Source: Nymphalis io (taxonomy: Eukaryota; Arthropoda; Insecta; Lepidoptera; Nymphalidae). Taken from it: a stretch of DNA of 64,000 nt. The stretch's first letter is position 1. Each line of letters starts with the position of its first letter. Both the position numbers and the translations under genes were made by a program. Below, in pieces: positions 24,901 to 33,419 of this stretch. The notes beneath the pieces are model-generated. The model did no database searches, had not been told where the DNA came from, and saw nothing but the letters and a program-made list of their open reading frames with translations. The DNA lies in NCBI RefSeq assembly GCF_905147045.1, contig NC_065889.1:11165001-11229000 (forward strand). The letters run 5' to 3'.

Positions 24901-27900
24901 AATATCAAATATTCTTAATATTTTCTTTACAATCAAAATATTTTAATTTGTTTATTTTCTTATAGAGATGGTATCAAGGGAAATGGAGAATGCAGCAGTC
25001 GCGGTAAAGGGTAAGTGTTAAAAGAACAGGCAGCATAACTTGAAACAGTAATATTTATTTATTTAATTTTTACATCTATTGGCACTCTAAGTTATATTTC
25101 TATTCTTTTTTATTATATAGCTTTTCACATTAGTATCAAAAAGAAGCCTATGTCCTTCCTTGGGACTCAAACTTCATACAAAATTTCATCAAATTCGATT
25201 TAGTGATTTAGACGTGAAAGCGTGAAAACAGACTTTCGCATATTAGTGTAGATAACTCCGGTCACGAACTTGCCAATTGGTAATGTGATTGACGCGACTA
25301 CTCAATGATTGCTAATTTTCCCTAAAACTTCTTTGTGCGATATTCGCTAAATAATCCCTAAATAAGTTTAAGAACGATCTTCGCTAAATAAGTTCATGTA
25401 AGTAAAACTTAAATATGTAATTCATATGAACACTTACGCGTTTGTTTCATTTAGTAAATACCTCGTTAGTCTAGTCACTGACTTAACTGGTGGTAGAACT
25501 TTGTACTAGTGGTAGGGCTTTGTGCAAGCTCGTCTTGGTATTCTATCGCAAACAGCAGTACTTGGTATTGTTGTGTTCCGGTTCGAAGGGTGAGTGAGCC
25601 AATGTTATTACAGGCACAATGCACATAACATCTTAGTTCCAAAGTTTGCTGGCGCATTCACGATGTAAGTGATGGTTAACATTTCTAACCTAACGTTCTA
25701 ACTTCTTGCCTATGTCTATAGGCGTTGGTGACCATTTACCATCAGGTGGCCCATATGCTCGTTTGCCTACCTATATTATAAAAATAAAAAATAAAAATAT
25801 AAGGCTGTACATTTTGATAACCTGAAACTTGAATCCATGATGGATTCAAGTTTCAGGTTACGTATACTGTTGGAACTAGTTGTGCATGATTTTTTTTTCA
25901 TTCGGACTGGATTTTCCATCCCATCGAATTATATATATAATATCTCGTTATGCTCAACGGCGGTGAAGCTGTAACGCTTAACTTGGTTATTATAATATTC
26001 TGTTTATTCTAGGAAAACCAGCACCATCCTCGGAGGCTACGAAGCAGCTTCATATTTCTTCTTCTCCCTCGTCTATCTCATAGCTCGGTCTGTCACAGTG
26101 TGCCTTATCGCATCTCAAGTTAATTCAGCTTCAAACGTGCCAGCATCTGTCTTGTATGAAGTGCCCTCACCAGTATATTGTGTGGAGGTGAACGCTTTTC
26201 TATAAATTTGTTCTAGAGCTTTTCCATATACACCGTAACAGCCTGTGAATGTCCCACTGCTGGGCTAAAGACCTCCTCTCCTCTTTTTGAGGAGAAGGTT
26301 TGGAGCTTATTCCACCACGCTGCTCCAATGCGGGTTGGTGGAATACACATGTGGCAGAATTTCAGTGAAATTAGACACATGCAGGTTTCCTCACGATGTT
26401 TTCCTTCACCGTAAAGCACGAGATGAATTATAATCACAAATTAAGCACATGAAAATTCAGTGGTGCTTGCCCGGGTTTGAACCCACGATCATCGGTTAAG
26501 ATTCACGCGTTCTTACCACTGGGCCATCTCGGCTCAATGTATATAGAAAACATGTATATAGAAAATCATCTATATAAAATAAAACTTTTTGTCAAAAATA
26601 ATGAAAGAAAATTTGAAAAAAGAACTAATAGAATAATAAAGACAAAAAATATTCAATGTATAAAACTTATTAATTGTTCATATCAGCATTTGCTTATTTT
26701 ATTTTTTCTTGATTTCATCTTTTTAGACAAACTTGTTAGATTTGACTCAAGTTGTACATGAATTTTTATTTCGTTCGTCATTTTGAATCTTACAAGTATG
26801 TATGTAATGTTCTTGTATTGTTTCTATGTGACGTTTAGAAAAATATTTTTTTAGAAGGCAGTTTACAAGAACCATTGAAACCAACCAACCAACTAAACTA
26901 TTGCGGCTGATTACTGATGACTTTCTCAATTTTATTTCAGGTTCAAAGGTTTTTGGATCAAGTTAACGGAGATAACATTGCTCTGAGCGGCTTACAATTC
27001 TTCAGCGTAACACGTGGCTTATTATTGACAGTAGGTTATTAATACTTTAAACTTAAAACATAATTATAAATAACTTTAACTAACATAAATATCTATAAAT
27101 ATTATTTTTAATTAAAGTTTATTGTGGATTAGATACAAAACACTAAAATTGGTAATTATTTCTGTTGAAATGATCGCTTTCGCATGCTACCGTGACTGAC
27201 AGAAAACTTACCTGGCGAGATCACATAAAAGCCAAAAAGGAGCAAACAAAAAGTTCAAAAATATGTATTGGCTATTAGGTAGGAAATCAACACTGAGTCT
27301 CGAAAATATACTTATTATATACAAATGTATAATAAAACTGGCATAGAACTCTGGAGATCGGCAAATCACTCAAATATAGAAATCCTCCAGCGCTACCAGA
27401 AAGTGCTAAAGGTCTTAAGTAATGCACCATGGTTCATACAGAACAAGGAAGTACATAAGTATCTGAAAATAACGACAGTCAAAGAAGAAATAGAAAAGTC
27501 TTCTTTGGCCTATAAGCAAAGACTCGAAGGACACATCAATCAATTGGCTATGAACCTTTTAAAAACAAATGCATATTTTGATTAAAGAGAATGCGACTGG
27601 CCTTGATCTGATCACTCTTTGAAGTGAGAAGAGTAAGAAATGACACATCATTGGATGTAGTAGTAAGTAGTAATGTAGTAACAGCCTGTAAATGTCCCAC
27701 TGCTGGGCTAAGGCCTCCTCTCCCTTTTGAGGAGAAGGTTTGGAGCTTATTCCACCACGCTGCTCCAATGCGGGTTGGTGGAATACACATGTGGCAGAAT
27801 TTCGATGAAATTAGACACATGCAGGTTTCCTCACGATGTTTTCTTTCACCGAAAAGCACGAGATGAATTATAAACAGAAATTAAGCACATGAAAATTCAG

Positions 27901-28818
27901 TGGTGCTTGCCCGGGTTTGAACCCACGTTCATCGGTTAAGATTCACGCGTTCTTACCACTGGGCCATCTCGACTTTTACTGGATCATTGGATGTGCACTC
28001 TCAAAATTGAGAAAAGCTTAATCAACAAATCTGATTAAAACCTAAAGGGTTGATTGCAGATGATACAAGAAGAGTATATATATATATATAAAAAAGTTTG
28101 ATTTTGAAAATAGAAGAAGGTTGCGTTTAATGCTTAAATAGAATATTGAAAGTTTGAGTAAAATTATGATGCAACTAAATTATATTTCACATTGAACTTC
28201 ATATTAAAATTGTAAAAAAAAACGGTTTTTATAATAACAAATTAAAAAAAAACCTTTCCCAGTAATAAAAATAAATCTAAAATATACTACTACATATGAT
28301 ATAAATTGTTTTTACTATTTTAAATAATTATTCATAAATTTCGCTCGAAAAGAATGATTTGTCACGATTTTAATTAAAATAAATTTTCTATGTGATTAAT
28401 TTGAGGCAAGTATTTCGATTGTTGTTCCATAATAATTTATTCATAGTGGATTGATTACTAACTCGGGCCTTATAGTAAATTTCTACAGAAATAGTTACCA
28501 ATTTTAGTAATTTGTATACTTTTATCATGTAGTACATAAGATGTTTATGGATAATGAGAGAAACACGTCCATTTTCTAGCTAGTTTATTCAAGAGAAGAC
28601 AGTTTTCCTTTAAAAATACATTTATAAATAGAAATTGAAGAACTATATTTGTAGTAGAAGATTTTTATTAATATTTATACTGTTTGTAGGTTGCTGGAAC
28701 CATTGTGACGTATGAGCTAGTGATGTTCCAGTTCAATACGCAGCCTCAATCATCGAATACGTCTCCTACAAATCCAACACTATCGTTTTATAATAACACA
28801 ATCATACCGTTATTTTAA
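12909..28818 (+). CDS. Sugar-type gustatory receptor A (Gr5a/Gr64-like), 11 exons, complete
   Basis: Predicted seven-transmembrane gustatory receptor of the insect sugar-taste clade, acting as a ligand-gated cation channel subunit in taste-neuron membranes (family knowledge). Exons: 12909-12960, 13798-13942, about 19475-19619, 20521-20700, 21035-21183, 23652-23774, 24232-24386, 24966-25010, 26013-26187, 26941-27030, 28690-28818. All introns are GT-AG and phases join without stops, giving about 460 aa, normal for the family. Recognisable blocks: FQRSLRVTLIIGQIFSLLPV in exon 2, STFIWNFSDLFVI in exon 6, SFANNLFFICLQLFNSL in exon 7, VQRFLDQ..GDNIALSGLQFF in exon 10 and the C-terminal TIVTYELVMFQF signature in exon 11. 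Met at 12909 is the first ATG whose frame reaches a good donor (AAAA/GTAAGA). Exon 3 is the weakest: its 5' edge may instead be 19495, with exon 2 ending at either 13939 or 13942. Introns are full of transposons, but no exon carries a stop or frameshift. Confidence 0.86.
13440..13722 (+). mobile_element. SINE-A in intron 1 of receptor A
   Basis: Nearly complete copy (TGGTGATAGGGCTTTGTGCA to GCCCATATGCTCGTCCCATGC), sense to the gene, ending 75 bases before the exon 2 acceptor. The final TTCCTATTC part is lost. Confidence 0.82.
14152..14359 (-). mobile_element. SINE-B 3' half, cut by the LTR element
   Basis: GTAACAGCCTGTAAATATTCCACTGCTGGGCTAAG up to CACAAATTAAGCAAATGAAAA matches the tail-side two thirds of SINE-B. 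The tRNA head that should follow is replaced by the LTR starting near 14360. Confidence 0.7.
14607..14805 (-). repeat. Three tandem repeats of about 72 bp inside the LTR element
   Basis: GCACCTCACCCCTCATCACA ... GTGACCGTATGAGAATTCCCAAC occurs at about 14611, again at 14683 and, more diverged, at 14755 (GGCATTTCACCCCTCATCACC ... CGCAACAAC). The period is 72 bases. The unit is non-coding and sits just before the 3' LTR on the element's sense strand. Confidence 0.85.
15087..16235 (-). pseudogene. Degraded retroelement gag with arginine/serine-rich N-terminus
   Basis: Starts near 16235 (MHRSKR then a stop at codon 7), followed by Arg/Ser-rich sequence (RRHSRKKKSKSKNRNHS), then four or five spaced SATGRD-type repeats, and after frame breaks a capsid-like stretch (DLWLTKVNECAKIYGWSESH; VGDCLDEYFYDKNNLLKSC...DLLKFLKDV) typical of retrotransposon gag. 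Several stops and frameshifts are present. It has no zinc knuckle and no pol downstream. Confidence 0.62.
16797..16885 (+). mobile_element. SINE-A tail fragment
   Basis: ATGGTTAATATTTCTAACATCGCCAATGTCTAT...CACTTACCGTAGGCGATCCG matches the last 90 bases of SINE-A. It lies 230 bases past the LTR element. Confidence 0.6.
17176..17462 (-). mobile_element. SINE-A, complete, antisense in receptor A intron 2
   Basis: From the reverse of the A-tail (TTTTTTTATAGAATAGGAAGG) to CTCTACCACCAGTA. One of the best preserved copies. It shows the B-box-like core as its complement (CCCTTCAAACCGGAACACAAC). Confidence 0.88.
17655..17850 (+). mobile_element. SINE-A, degraded
   Basis: GGTTGTTGGGCTTTGTGCGAGATCGTG ... 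TATTCTACCGACAACTAC ... CCCAAGGTTGGTGGTATAC. Clearly older than the 17.2 kb copy, and followed directly by a SINE-C. Confidence 0.7.
17864..18140 (+). mobile_element. SINE-C copy
   Basis: Head CCTCGTTAGTTTAGTGGCTAGATATAAGACT with a degenerate B box (TTCTTGAGTTTAAATGC), body CAGCCCGGAGTCTCGAAATCGGAAGTGTG and tail CTTTGAGATTGGCCACCGTGACG. The middle (roughly the CACGTAAAGCCG part) is shortened. Confidence 0.72.
18141..19474. other. Rest of receptor A intron 2, no repeat recognised
   Basis: AT-rich. One spliceable-looking frame (18763-18836, ending GGGCAG/GTAAAAG) was examined and rejected as an exon because a better N-terminal exon exists at 13798-13942. Confidence 0.5.
19684..20043 (-). mobile_element. 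SINE-C, near complete, antisense in intron 3
   Basis: Minus-strand head CGGCATCGTTGGTCTAGTGG ... GGTTCAATTCCCAGGTCG (A- and B-box-like), body CGGAAAGCACGTAAAGCC-type and tail TTGGCCGCCGTAGCCGAAATCGGTCTGGAGGAC. It begins 65 bases after the exon 3 donor. The most intact SINE-C here along with 59140-59470. Confidence 0.82.
20093..20132. repeat. 13-bp inverted repeat enclosing an AT palindrome
   Basis: TTTCGCCCTCAAA (20093-20105) and TTTGAGGGCGAAA (20120-20132) pair exactly. The loop, CTAAAATTAATTAA, is itself partly self-complementary. Confidence 0.75.
20145..20400 (+). mobile_element. SINE-A, degraded, in intron 3
   Basis: GGTTATTGGGCGTTTTGCAAAATC ... CCAGTTTGAAGGGTGAGTGAACC ... AGTTCCCAAGATTGGAGATACATTGGCGATGTAAG. 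It stops about 120 bases before the exon 4 acceptor. Confidence 0.65.
21812..23570 (-). mobile_element. 5'-truncated Jockey-like LINE, antisense in receptor A intron 5
   Basis: Poly(A) tail as a 16-T run at 21814-21829, then 3' UTR and one long RT-bearing frame (23216-21969) plus its upstream part (23551-23240). Motifs: SGPDGIPAIVLKKC, RQYGFRPKRST, SLDISKAFDRVWH, AGVPQGSVLSP and the catalytic YADD at HCYADDSTVHGG. The two frames differ by one base at the T-run near 23275-23283. A second frame change near 22010 breaks the WNSLP...FKRGVKRHL end. Few lesions, so a fairly young insertion. Endonuclease and ORF1 are missing. Confidence 0.85.
21969..23551 (-). pseudogene. LINE reverse transcriptase, two frames joined by a 1-base slip
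   Basis: Partial ORF2 protein holding the RT fingers (in the 23551-23240 frame) and palm and thumb (23216-21969, 415 codons). The catalytic box YADD and preceding PQGSVLSPTLF are intact, as is the C-terminal QRRAVRIIGD region. It is inactive because the N-terminal endonuclease is absent and the frame slips in a homopolymer. It plays no role in the receptor gene, whose intron contains it in reverse. Confidence 0.85.
24487..24800 (+). mobile_element. SINE-A, degraded, in intron 7
   Basis: GAGAGTAGAGCTTTGTTCGAGCCCATC ... TCTGGTTTAAGAGTGAGTGAGCC ... CACCATCAGGTTTCTAATTCGCCCGTCCACCTATTC. It is between receptor A exons 7 and 8. Confidence 0.72.
25113..25253 (-). mobile_element. Helitron-like non-autonomous repeat, partial
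   Basis: Minus strand reads CTACACTAATATGCGAAAGTC ... TTCACGCTTTCACGTCTAAATCAC ... GATGAAATTTTGTATGAAG ... GGAAGGACATAGGCTTC. This module is common in lepidopteran genomes. Its 42.5 kb relative ends in a GC hairpin followed by CTAG, as Helitrons do. Confidence 0.6.
25490..25795 (+). mobile_element. SINE-A in intron 8
   Basis: Partly doubled 5' end (GGTGGTAGAACTTTGTACTAG then GGTAGGGCTTTGTGCAAGCTCGTC), B box unusually intact as GGTTCGAAGGG, tail ATATGCTCGTTTGCCTACC. Confidence 0.8.
25819..25859. repeat. Perfect 19-bp palindrome, 3-nt loop
   Basis: AACCTGAAACTTGAATCCA, TGA, TGGATTCAAGTTTCAGGTT. There is no mismatch. It lies in receptor A intron 8, 150 bases before the exon 9 acceptor, just after the SINE-A. 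Confidence 0.9.
26229..26540 (-). mobile_element. SINE-B (tRNA-headed) in intron 9
   Basis: On the minus strand: GAGCCGAGATGGCCCAGTGGTA ... CGTGGGTTCAAACCCGGGCAAG (A and B boxes) through to CCCAGCAGTGGGACATTCAC. Complete except for a short tail. It resembles the Metulj-type butterfly SINEs as I recall them, which was not checked. Confidence 0.88.
27190..28060 (+). mobile_element. Jockey-type LINE C-terminal fragment in intron 10
   Basis: Frames across 27190-27585 read LTWRDHIKAKKEQTK, NMYWLLGRKSTLSLENILII, ELWRSANHSNIEILQRYQK, NAPWFIQNKEVHKYL and RLEGHINQLAMNLL, the conserved tail of Jockey-family ORF2 proteins. It is interrupted by a SINE-B at 27659-27982. Only the C-terminus remains, and one frame shift separates the first block. 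Confidence 0.8.
27659..27982 (-). mobile_element. SINE-B with 12-bp target-site duplication
   Basis: Flanked by ATCATTGGATGT at 27647-27658 and 27983-27994. Head at the right end (CGAGATGGCCCAGTGGTAAG), tail of AGTAGTAAGT type at the left. Nearly identical to the 26.2 kb copy, which suggests recent activity. Confidence 0.9.
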
Positions 28819-28860
28819 TATTTAAAAAAACAATAATTATTTGTATGTATATACAACAAA

Positions 28861-29090
28861 TTATTATTATTATTATTAAATAACTTTATTGCACACTCAC
28901 AACGAAAAAAGAAAAGACAAACACAATAAAAAAAAAGAAAAACAAAAGTTCAAGAGAAGCCATTCACAAATCTCGTATCTTAAAATGAAAATCAGCGTTA
29001 CATTTTTTATTTAATTCCTTATGTAAGTAATTTAATGTTATTTCATACTCTTGTTTTGTTCTTCCACACATGGGCTTATAATAATATATT
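28861..29090 (-). mobile_element. LINE 3' UTR fragment just after receptor A
   Basis: Minus strand ends ...GTGTGCAATAAAGTTATTTAATAATAATAATAATAATAA, a CR1-like short-repeat tail, starting 43 bases past the receptor A stop. It may supply the AATAAA for antisense transcripts. No coding part is attached. Confidence 0.5.
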
Positions 29091-29285
29091 AAAAATTATA
29101 ATCATAAAAACTGAGATGTGATCGTCAGCTTTGATACGAAATGTTTATTTGCTGATAAAATATTTAAATTATAGCAGTAGTAAGTAGTTAATAAGGAGGT
29201 AGCAGTGGTGTACTAAAAAATATACTGATTTATTTTTGGTAACACGAATGTGTTAGCTAGACACTTTTATTATTTAAACTTACTA

Positions 29286-29400
29286 ACTTACAGCCTGTGA
29301 ATGTCCCCCTGCTGGGCTAAGGCCTTCTTTCCCTTTTTGAGGAGAAGTGTGTGCGCGCAAACACTAATGCACTTTCTATTCCCTCACCCTCATAATAACA
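29286..29400 (-). mobile_element. Chimera of SINE-B tail and SINE-C fragment
   Basis: 29286-29345 is SINE-B (TTACAGCCTGTGAATGTCCCCCTGCTGGGC ... TTTGAGGAGAAG). Without a gap, 29346-29400 is SINE-C (TGTGCGCGCAAACACTAATGCACTTTCTATTCCCTCACC). Confidence 0.6.
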
Positions 29401-30495
29401 ATAAATAAATATTCTTCTTTTCGATATCAAACTATTTAAAAGTTTACGTAGACTACTTATAAAAATAAGTACTTTAACAAGAGCATGAATTCATATGGGA
29501 ATGTTCGGAAAAACCATTTCATCGAGTTATTCCCTAGACTGACTCAGGATTCGAGGAACAATTAAAGAGACGTGGACAATATATAAGAAAGCTTTTATAT
29601 AAGAAAGCTTTTATTTTTATAAAACAATAATATTAAGACATATATTTAAATTTGATTGGTTAATTTGTTGTGCTTTAAAAATTTAAAAATAATATACAAA
29701 TTAGTAAATACTTTTAATAACGCTAAATATATATTTAAAACGCATTCATTTAATAAAATATTTCTAAGAAAATGCTAGCTTAGTAGCAAATTTGACTTTC
29801 TAGGTATGAAAATTTACGATATAAAATACAATAGCCCTTTAGACACGATAACCTGTCCCTTATTTATTGGGAATATTGTAAAAATGTGTACCGATCTTGA
29901 TAAAGTTAATACTATAATAAAGTTTATCCATCAGATAAATTGTTTGTCTTTTACGGCACTATCTATAAAAAGTTATAAATACTAATATGGTTTGTTTTAC
30001 AAATATAAATATTATAAAGAAAATGGCTACTGCTGAAATGATAAACTACAAATTAACCCACATAAAATATATATAACATTCAAAGTAATGTATACCAATA
30101 TTAAAGGAATTAAAGCTAAATCAGCTTGATGACGTTTTTACGATTGTAGTACTGCACCGTCAGCAGATAAATATATAAACAAATACTCATAAGTAAACGT
30201 CAATTTTAATTATGAATTTAATCAACGTCAGACATTTTTTGGTTTATCTTCATCCTTGCTTTCATCCGATAAATCATTTACCTTTATTATAATTCAATTC
30301 GATTTTATATCTAAAATCTCGCCCCTACCCTGAAACTTTTCTTTTTTAAAAGTATATCATTGACAATCATTTCTCTATTCCTCTACAGTTGTGCCTACTG
30401 TGTTAAGTAATTTTGTTCTCGCCAAACCTTACCGATTATATTATTCTTAGTTTTAGGAGAGTTAAAGACAAATTACCCTATATTTTATTTAATCT
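29401..30495. other. AT-rich intergenic DNA
   Basis: No gene seen. A 16-base unit (ATAAGAAAGCTTTTAT) is tandemly doubled at about 29583-29614. Confidence 0.5.
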
Positions 30496-30497
30496 GG

Positions 30498-30715
30498 TGG
30501 TTGAGCTTTGTGCAGGCCCGTCTGGCTGGGTACCACCCACTGATCAGACATTCTGCACAGGCACAAGGGACATAAAATCTTAGTTCTCAAGGTCGGTGGT
30601 GCATTGGCGATGTCAGGAATGATTATTATTTCTAACATCGCCAATGTCTATGAACAGTGGTGGCCATTTACCACCAGGTGTCCCAGTTGCTCGTCCGCCT
30701 GACTATAACATAAAA
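30498..30715 (+). mobile_element. SINE-A with internal deletion
   Basis: TGGTGGTTGAGCTTTGTGCAGG ... CTGATCAGACATTCTGC then directly ACAGGCACAAGGGACATAAAATC. The B-box region (about 70 bases) is missing. Confidence 0.8.
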
Positions 30716-31579
30716 AAAATCTATGAACGACCTAAGCATCAGCCAATCTATACATTACATATTGTATTAAATGTTTCGGCTAAATGTTATTTAGGTCACT
30801 AGTTGAACAACGCTTAATAAAACGACTAGGCTGTTAATTGAAAGGCTATTTAATCTAGCTGAATGCGACTCGTTATGTACTATGTATATAACTAAAGACC
30901 CATTTTAGGTATGACTCAAATCAATAAGATGATTTATCTGCTAGAGCGTTGCTCCTATTTCAACATAAATAAAATTTGATATTTTTTGATGGTACAACAG
31001 AAAACAATTGCAGTATTTTAATGTAATGTAATAAAATGAGAAATATTCTTTTATCATTGAAATTGAATATTTTAATCTCAGAACATTTTCAGGATATTTC
31101 AATAAATTAAAAATTACATCGACATCAGAGACTCACTATTTCTTGTTTAATATTTTTTATATATAAAACTTTGAAACACTGAAGACCATCGCAAATGATA
31201 ACGTTGCTTTATGTTAAATTTCATTGAGTCAGTTCTAGCGTTTTAGTTTAATTTTTTTACGAATAAACTTATTCATACTTTTTAGGCTAATCTCCCAATA
31301 AAAGATCTTCTTTTTCATTGGAATATCACATTTTATCTAATGGCAGTAATCTAAATAATTTAATAAATTGTGCTGTATAGATAAGTTTTGACAAAAAATA
31401 TATCCGATCGACAAATTGCTACAGATTAAAAAATATATTTTTAGCCATTCTTATTTCAACAACTATTTATTTTCTCTCCGAATGCTGCTATTGGGTTATA
31501 TAATGAGTAGCGCCTATTATATTGACTATTTAATAATTAGATATTAAGAAAACTTCTGCTGTGTTTGATATGCCTGTTA

Positions 31580-31872
31580 AGTGGTGGTAGGGCTTTGTGC
31601 AAGCTCGTCTGGGTAGGTACCACCCACTCATCAGATATTCTACCGCAAAACAGTAATACTTGATATTGTTGTGTTCCGGTTTGAAGGGTGAGTGAGTCAG
31701 TGTAATTACAGGCACAAGGGACATAAAATCTTAGTTCCCAAGGTTGGTGGCGCATTGGCTATAAGCGATGGTTGACATTTCTTACAATGCCAATGTCTAA
31801 GGGCGTTTGGTGACCACTTACCATCAGGTGGCCCATATGCTCGTCCACCTTCCTATTCTATAAAAAAAAAAA
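31580..31872 (+). mobile_element. SINE-A, complete
   Basis: GTGGTGGTAGGGCTTTGTGC to TTCCTATTCTATAAAAAAAAAAA. Best reference copy in the window for this family. Confidence 0.9.
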
Positions 31873-32222
31873 AGCTTTTATGAATATTTTTCAATGTGGT
31901 ATATTTCTTGACCTAGTGAAACACTATTTATTTATTTATTATGATATCAACACCAACGAGAGGTACACTAATAAACACAATTGACTCTTTAAACATAAGG
32001 TTATATAAATAAAGTGTCTCCTAAATTATAGGTGCTGCAAAATACATCAACATTTCAAGTTAACAAAAATAATAATTTAAAAAAATTAAAATATTTTTAA
32101 CAAATAGAAAAAGATATTAAGAATTGAATTATCTATATTATAAAAACGTAGTTTCAACAAATAAATAAAGTCATTTCAACAACTAGACATTCTATCTTGC
32201 AGCTTTTATACATGTTATGCAT

Positions 32223-32276
32223 AATGTATAGTTTTCTTAATTTAAACAGATATTTAAATTAAGAAAACTATGCATT
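32223..32276. repeat. 24-bp palindrome, 6-nt loop, one mismatch
   Basis: AATGTATAGTTTTCTTAATTTAAA, CAGATA, TTTAAATTAAGAAAACTATGCATT. The flanks (GCAT/ATGC-like) hint at a slightly longer arm. Confidence 0.88.
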
Positions 32277-32482
32277 ACGTTAATTTATACGTAAATCTGA
32301 ATTTATACGTTACGTTGCTTATAGATTCGTATTGCCTTTGATTCTTTATGATTAAACCTGCATTTGACACGGCATTTCATTCAAAAGCATTTTGTAAATG
32401 TAAATGTAAAAAAAAAATTAAGTCAATTTTATAATAAGTATTATGTTTCATTTTGTAGTGGTAGACTTTCACACATCACATA

Positions 32483-32509
32483 CACACGCACACACACACA
32501 CACACACAT
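32483..32509. repeat. CA microsatellite
   Basis: About 13 CA units with one CG interruption. Confidence 0.9.
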
Positions 32510-32537
32510 CTGCTTCGTTATGTACCATTAGATCAAT

Positions 32538-32622
32538 GTAGTGGAATGAACTCTAAACCTTCTTCACAAGAGGAGACTAGACCTTTACCCAGCAGTGGGA
32601 TATAAAAGCTGTACACATACTC
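32538..32622 (+). mobile_element. SINE-B 3' end only
   Basis: GTGGAATGAACTCTAAACCTTC ... CCCAGCAGTGGGATATAAAAGCTG, sense orientation, head missing. Confidence 0.6.
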
Positions 32623-32834
32623 ATCACATACAAATCATTCTTCCGAAGTATGAAAATTAGCTAATCAGTCTTAATTATAATGTAAGATTACGATGTTATT
32701 AGAAACACATATTGAATTACTTCATTAATATACCTCACGGATATTAATTAACAATTTGGCAAATTGCTAGTACAGATATTGTTATCATGTATCGTGATTA
32801 AAGCTACGTATGGTAAGGCTTCTGTATAAATGTG

Positions 32835-32866
32835 AATTCGACACAAATTATAATTTGTGTTGAATT
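32835..32866. repeat. 32-bp palindrome with no loop, one mismatch
   Basis: AATTCGACACAAATTA followed at once by TAATTTGTGTTGAATT. Confidence 0.85.
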
Positions 32867-33084
32867 ATTATAACCTCCTGAACTTCACACTTCAGTTGAA
32901 TAATTTAATTTAATATCAATTTAAATCATAAATAATTTATTAGATATCTCCTATATTTTATCTGACTGTTCAACAATTGGGATTAAAGAGTATTTGAATA
33001 TAGTGTTCTCGAATAAACACTTTAGTTTTTAATATTAATGAAATATTGTGGTTGATTTATATAGTAGCAATTTATAATTATTAT

Positions 33085-33215
33085 TATCTATATAAGTATG
33101 TATTTACGAAAAAGTAGTATATGTAGTATATCAATTGTCTGGTTTCCGTAGCATAAGCTCGTCTTAATTTAAGATCAAATGGCCGTGTGTGAATAATGTC
33201 CCAGGATATTATTAT
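33085..33215 (+). mobile_element. SINE-D body and tail, head missing
   Basis: ATTGTCTGGTTTCCGTAGCATAAGCTCGTCTTAATTTAAGATCAAATGGCCGTGTGTGAATAATG... is the reverse of the 37.46 kb copy. It ends in an ATTATTATTATT tail. Confidence 0.65.
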
Positions 33216-33235
33216 TATTATTATGATCCATTACA

Positions 33236-33400
33236 TAATATTCCCCCGCCTTATAGACATTCCCAGTAGACATACTGGTGATAGGAGGGTTGGTTCATTT
33301 TGGCCTAGAGAATCGGAATCACGATTCAAAGGGGAAATGCTGCTAGCTATCTGGCTACCATTTCAAGCGGTCACGATTTGTACAGTAACTATTTTTAATT
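33236..33400. mobile_element. Unclassified repeat E, longest of three copies
   Basis: Contains AAATGCTGCTAGCTATCTGGCTACCATTTCAAGCGGTCACGATTTG. Related pieces are at 37943-37990 (AAATGCTGCTAGAATTCTTGCC) and 62845-62895 (AAATGCTGCTAGCATTCTTGC). No coding capacity and no class assignment. Confidence 0.45.
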
Positions 33401-33419
33401 TTTATTTATATATTTATTT

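Noticed and set aside
27548..27866. Overlapping frames on both strands with CMCLISSKFCHMCIPPTRIG
   Set aside because: Translations of SINE-B, identical to those at 26213-26437.
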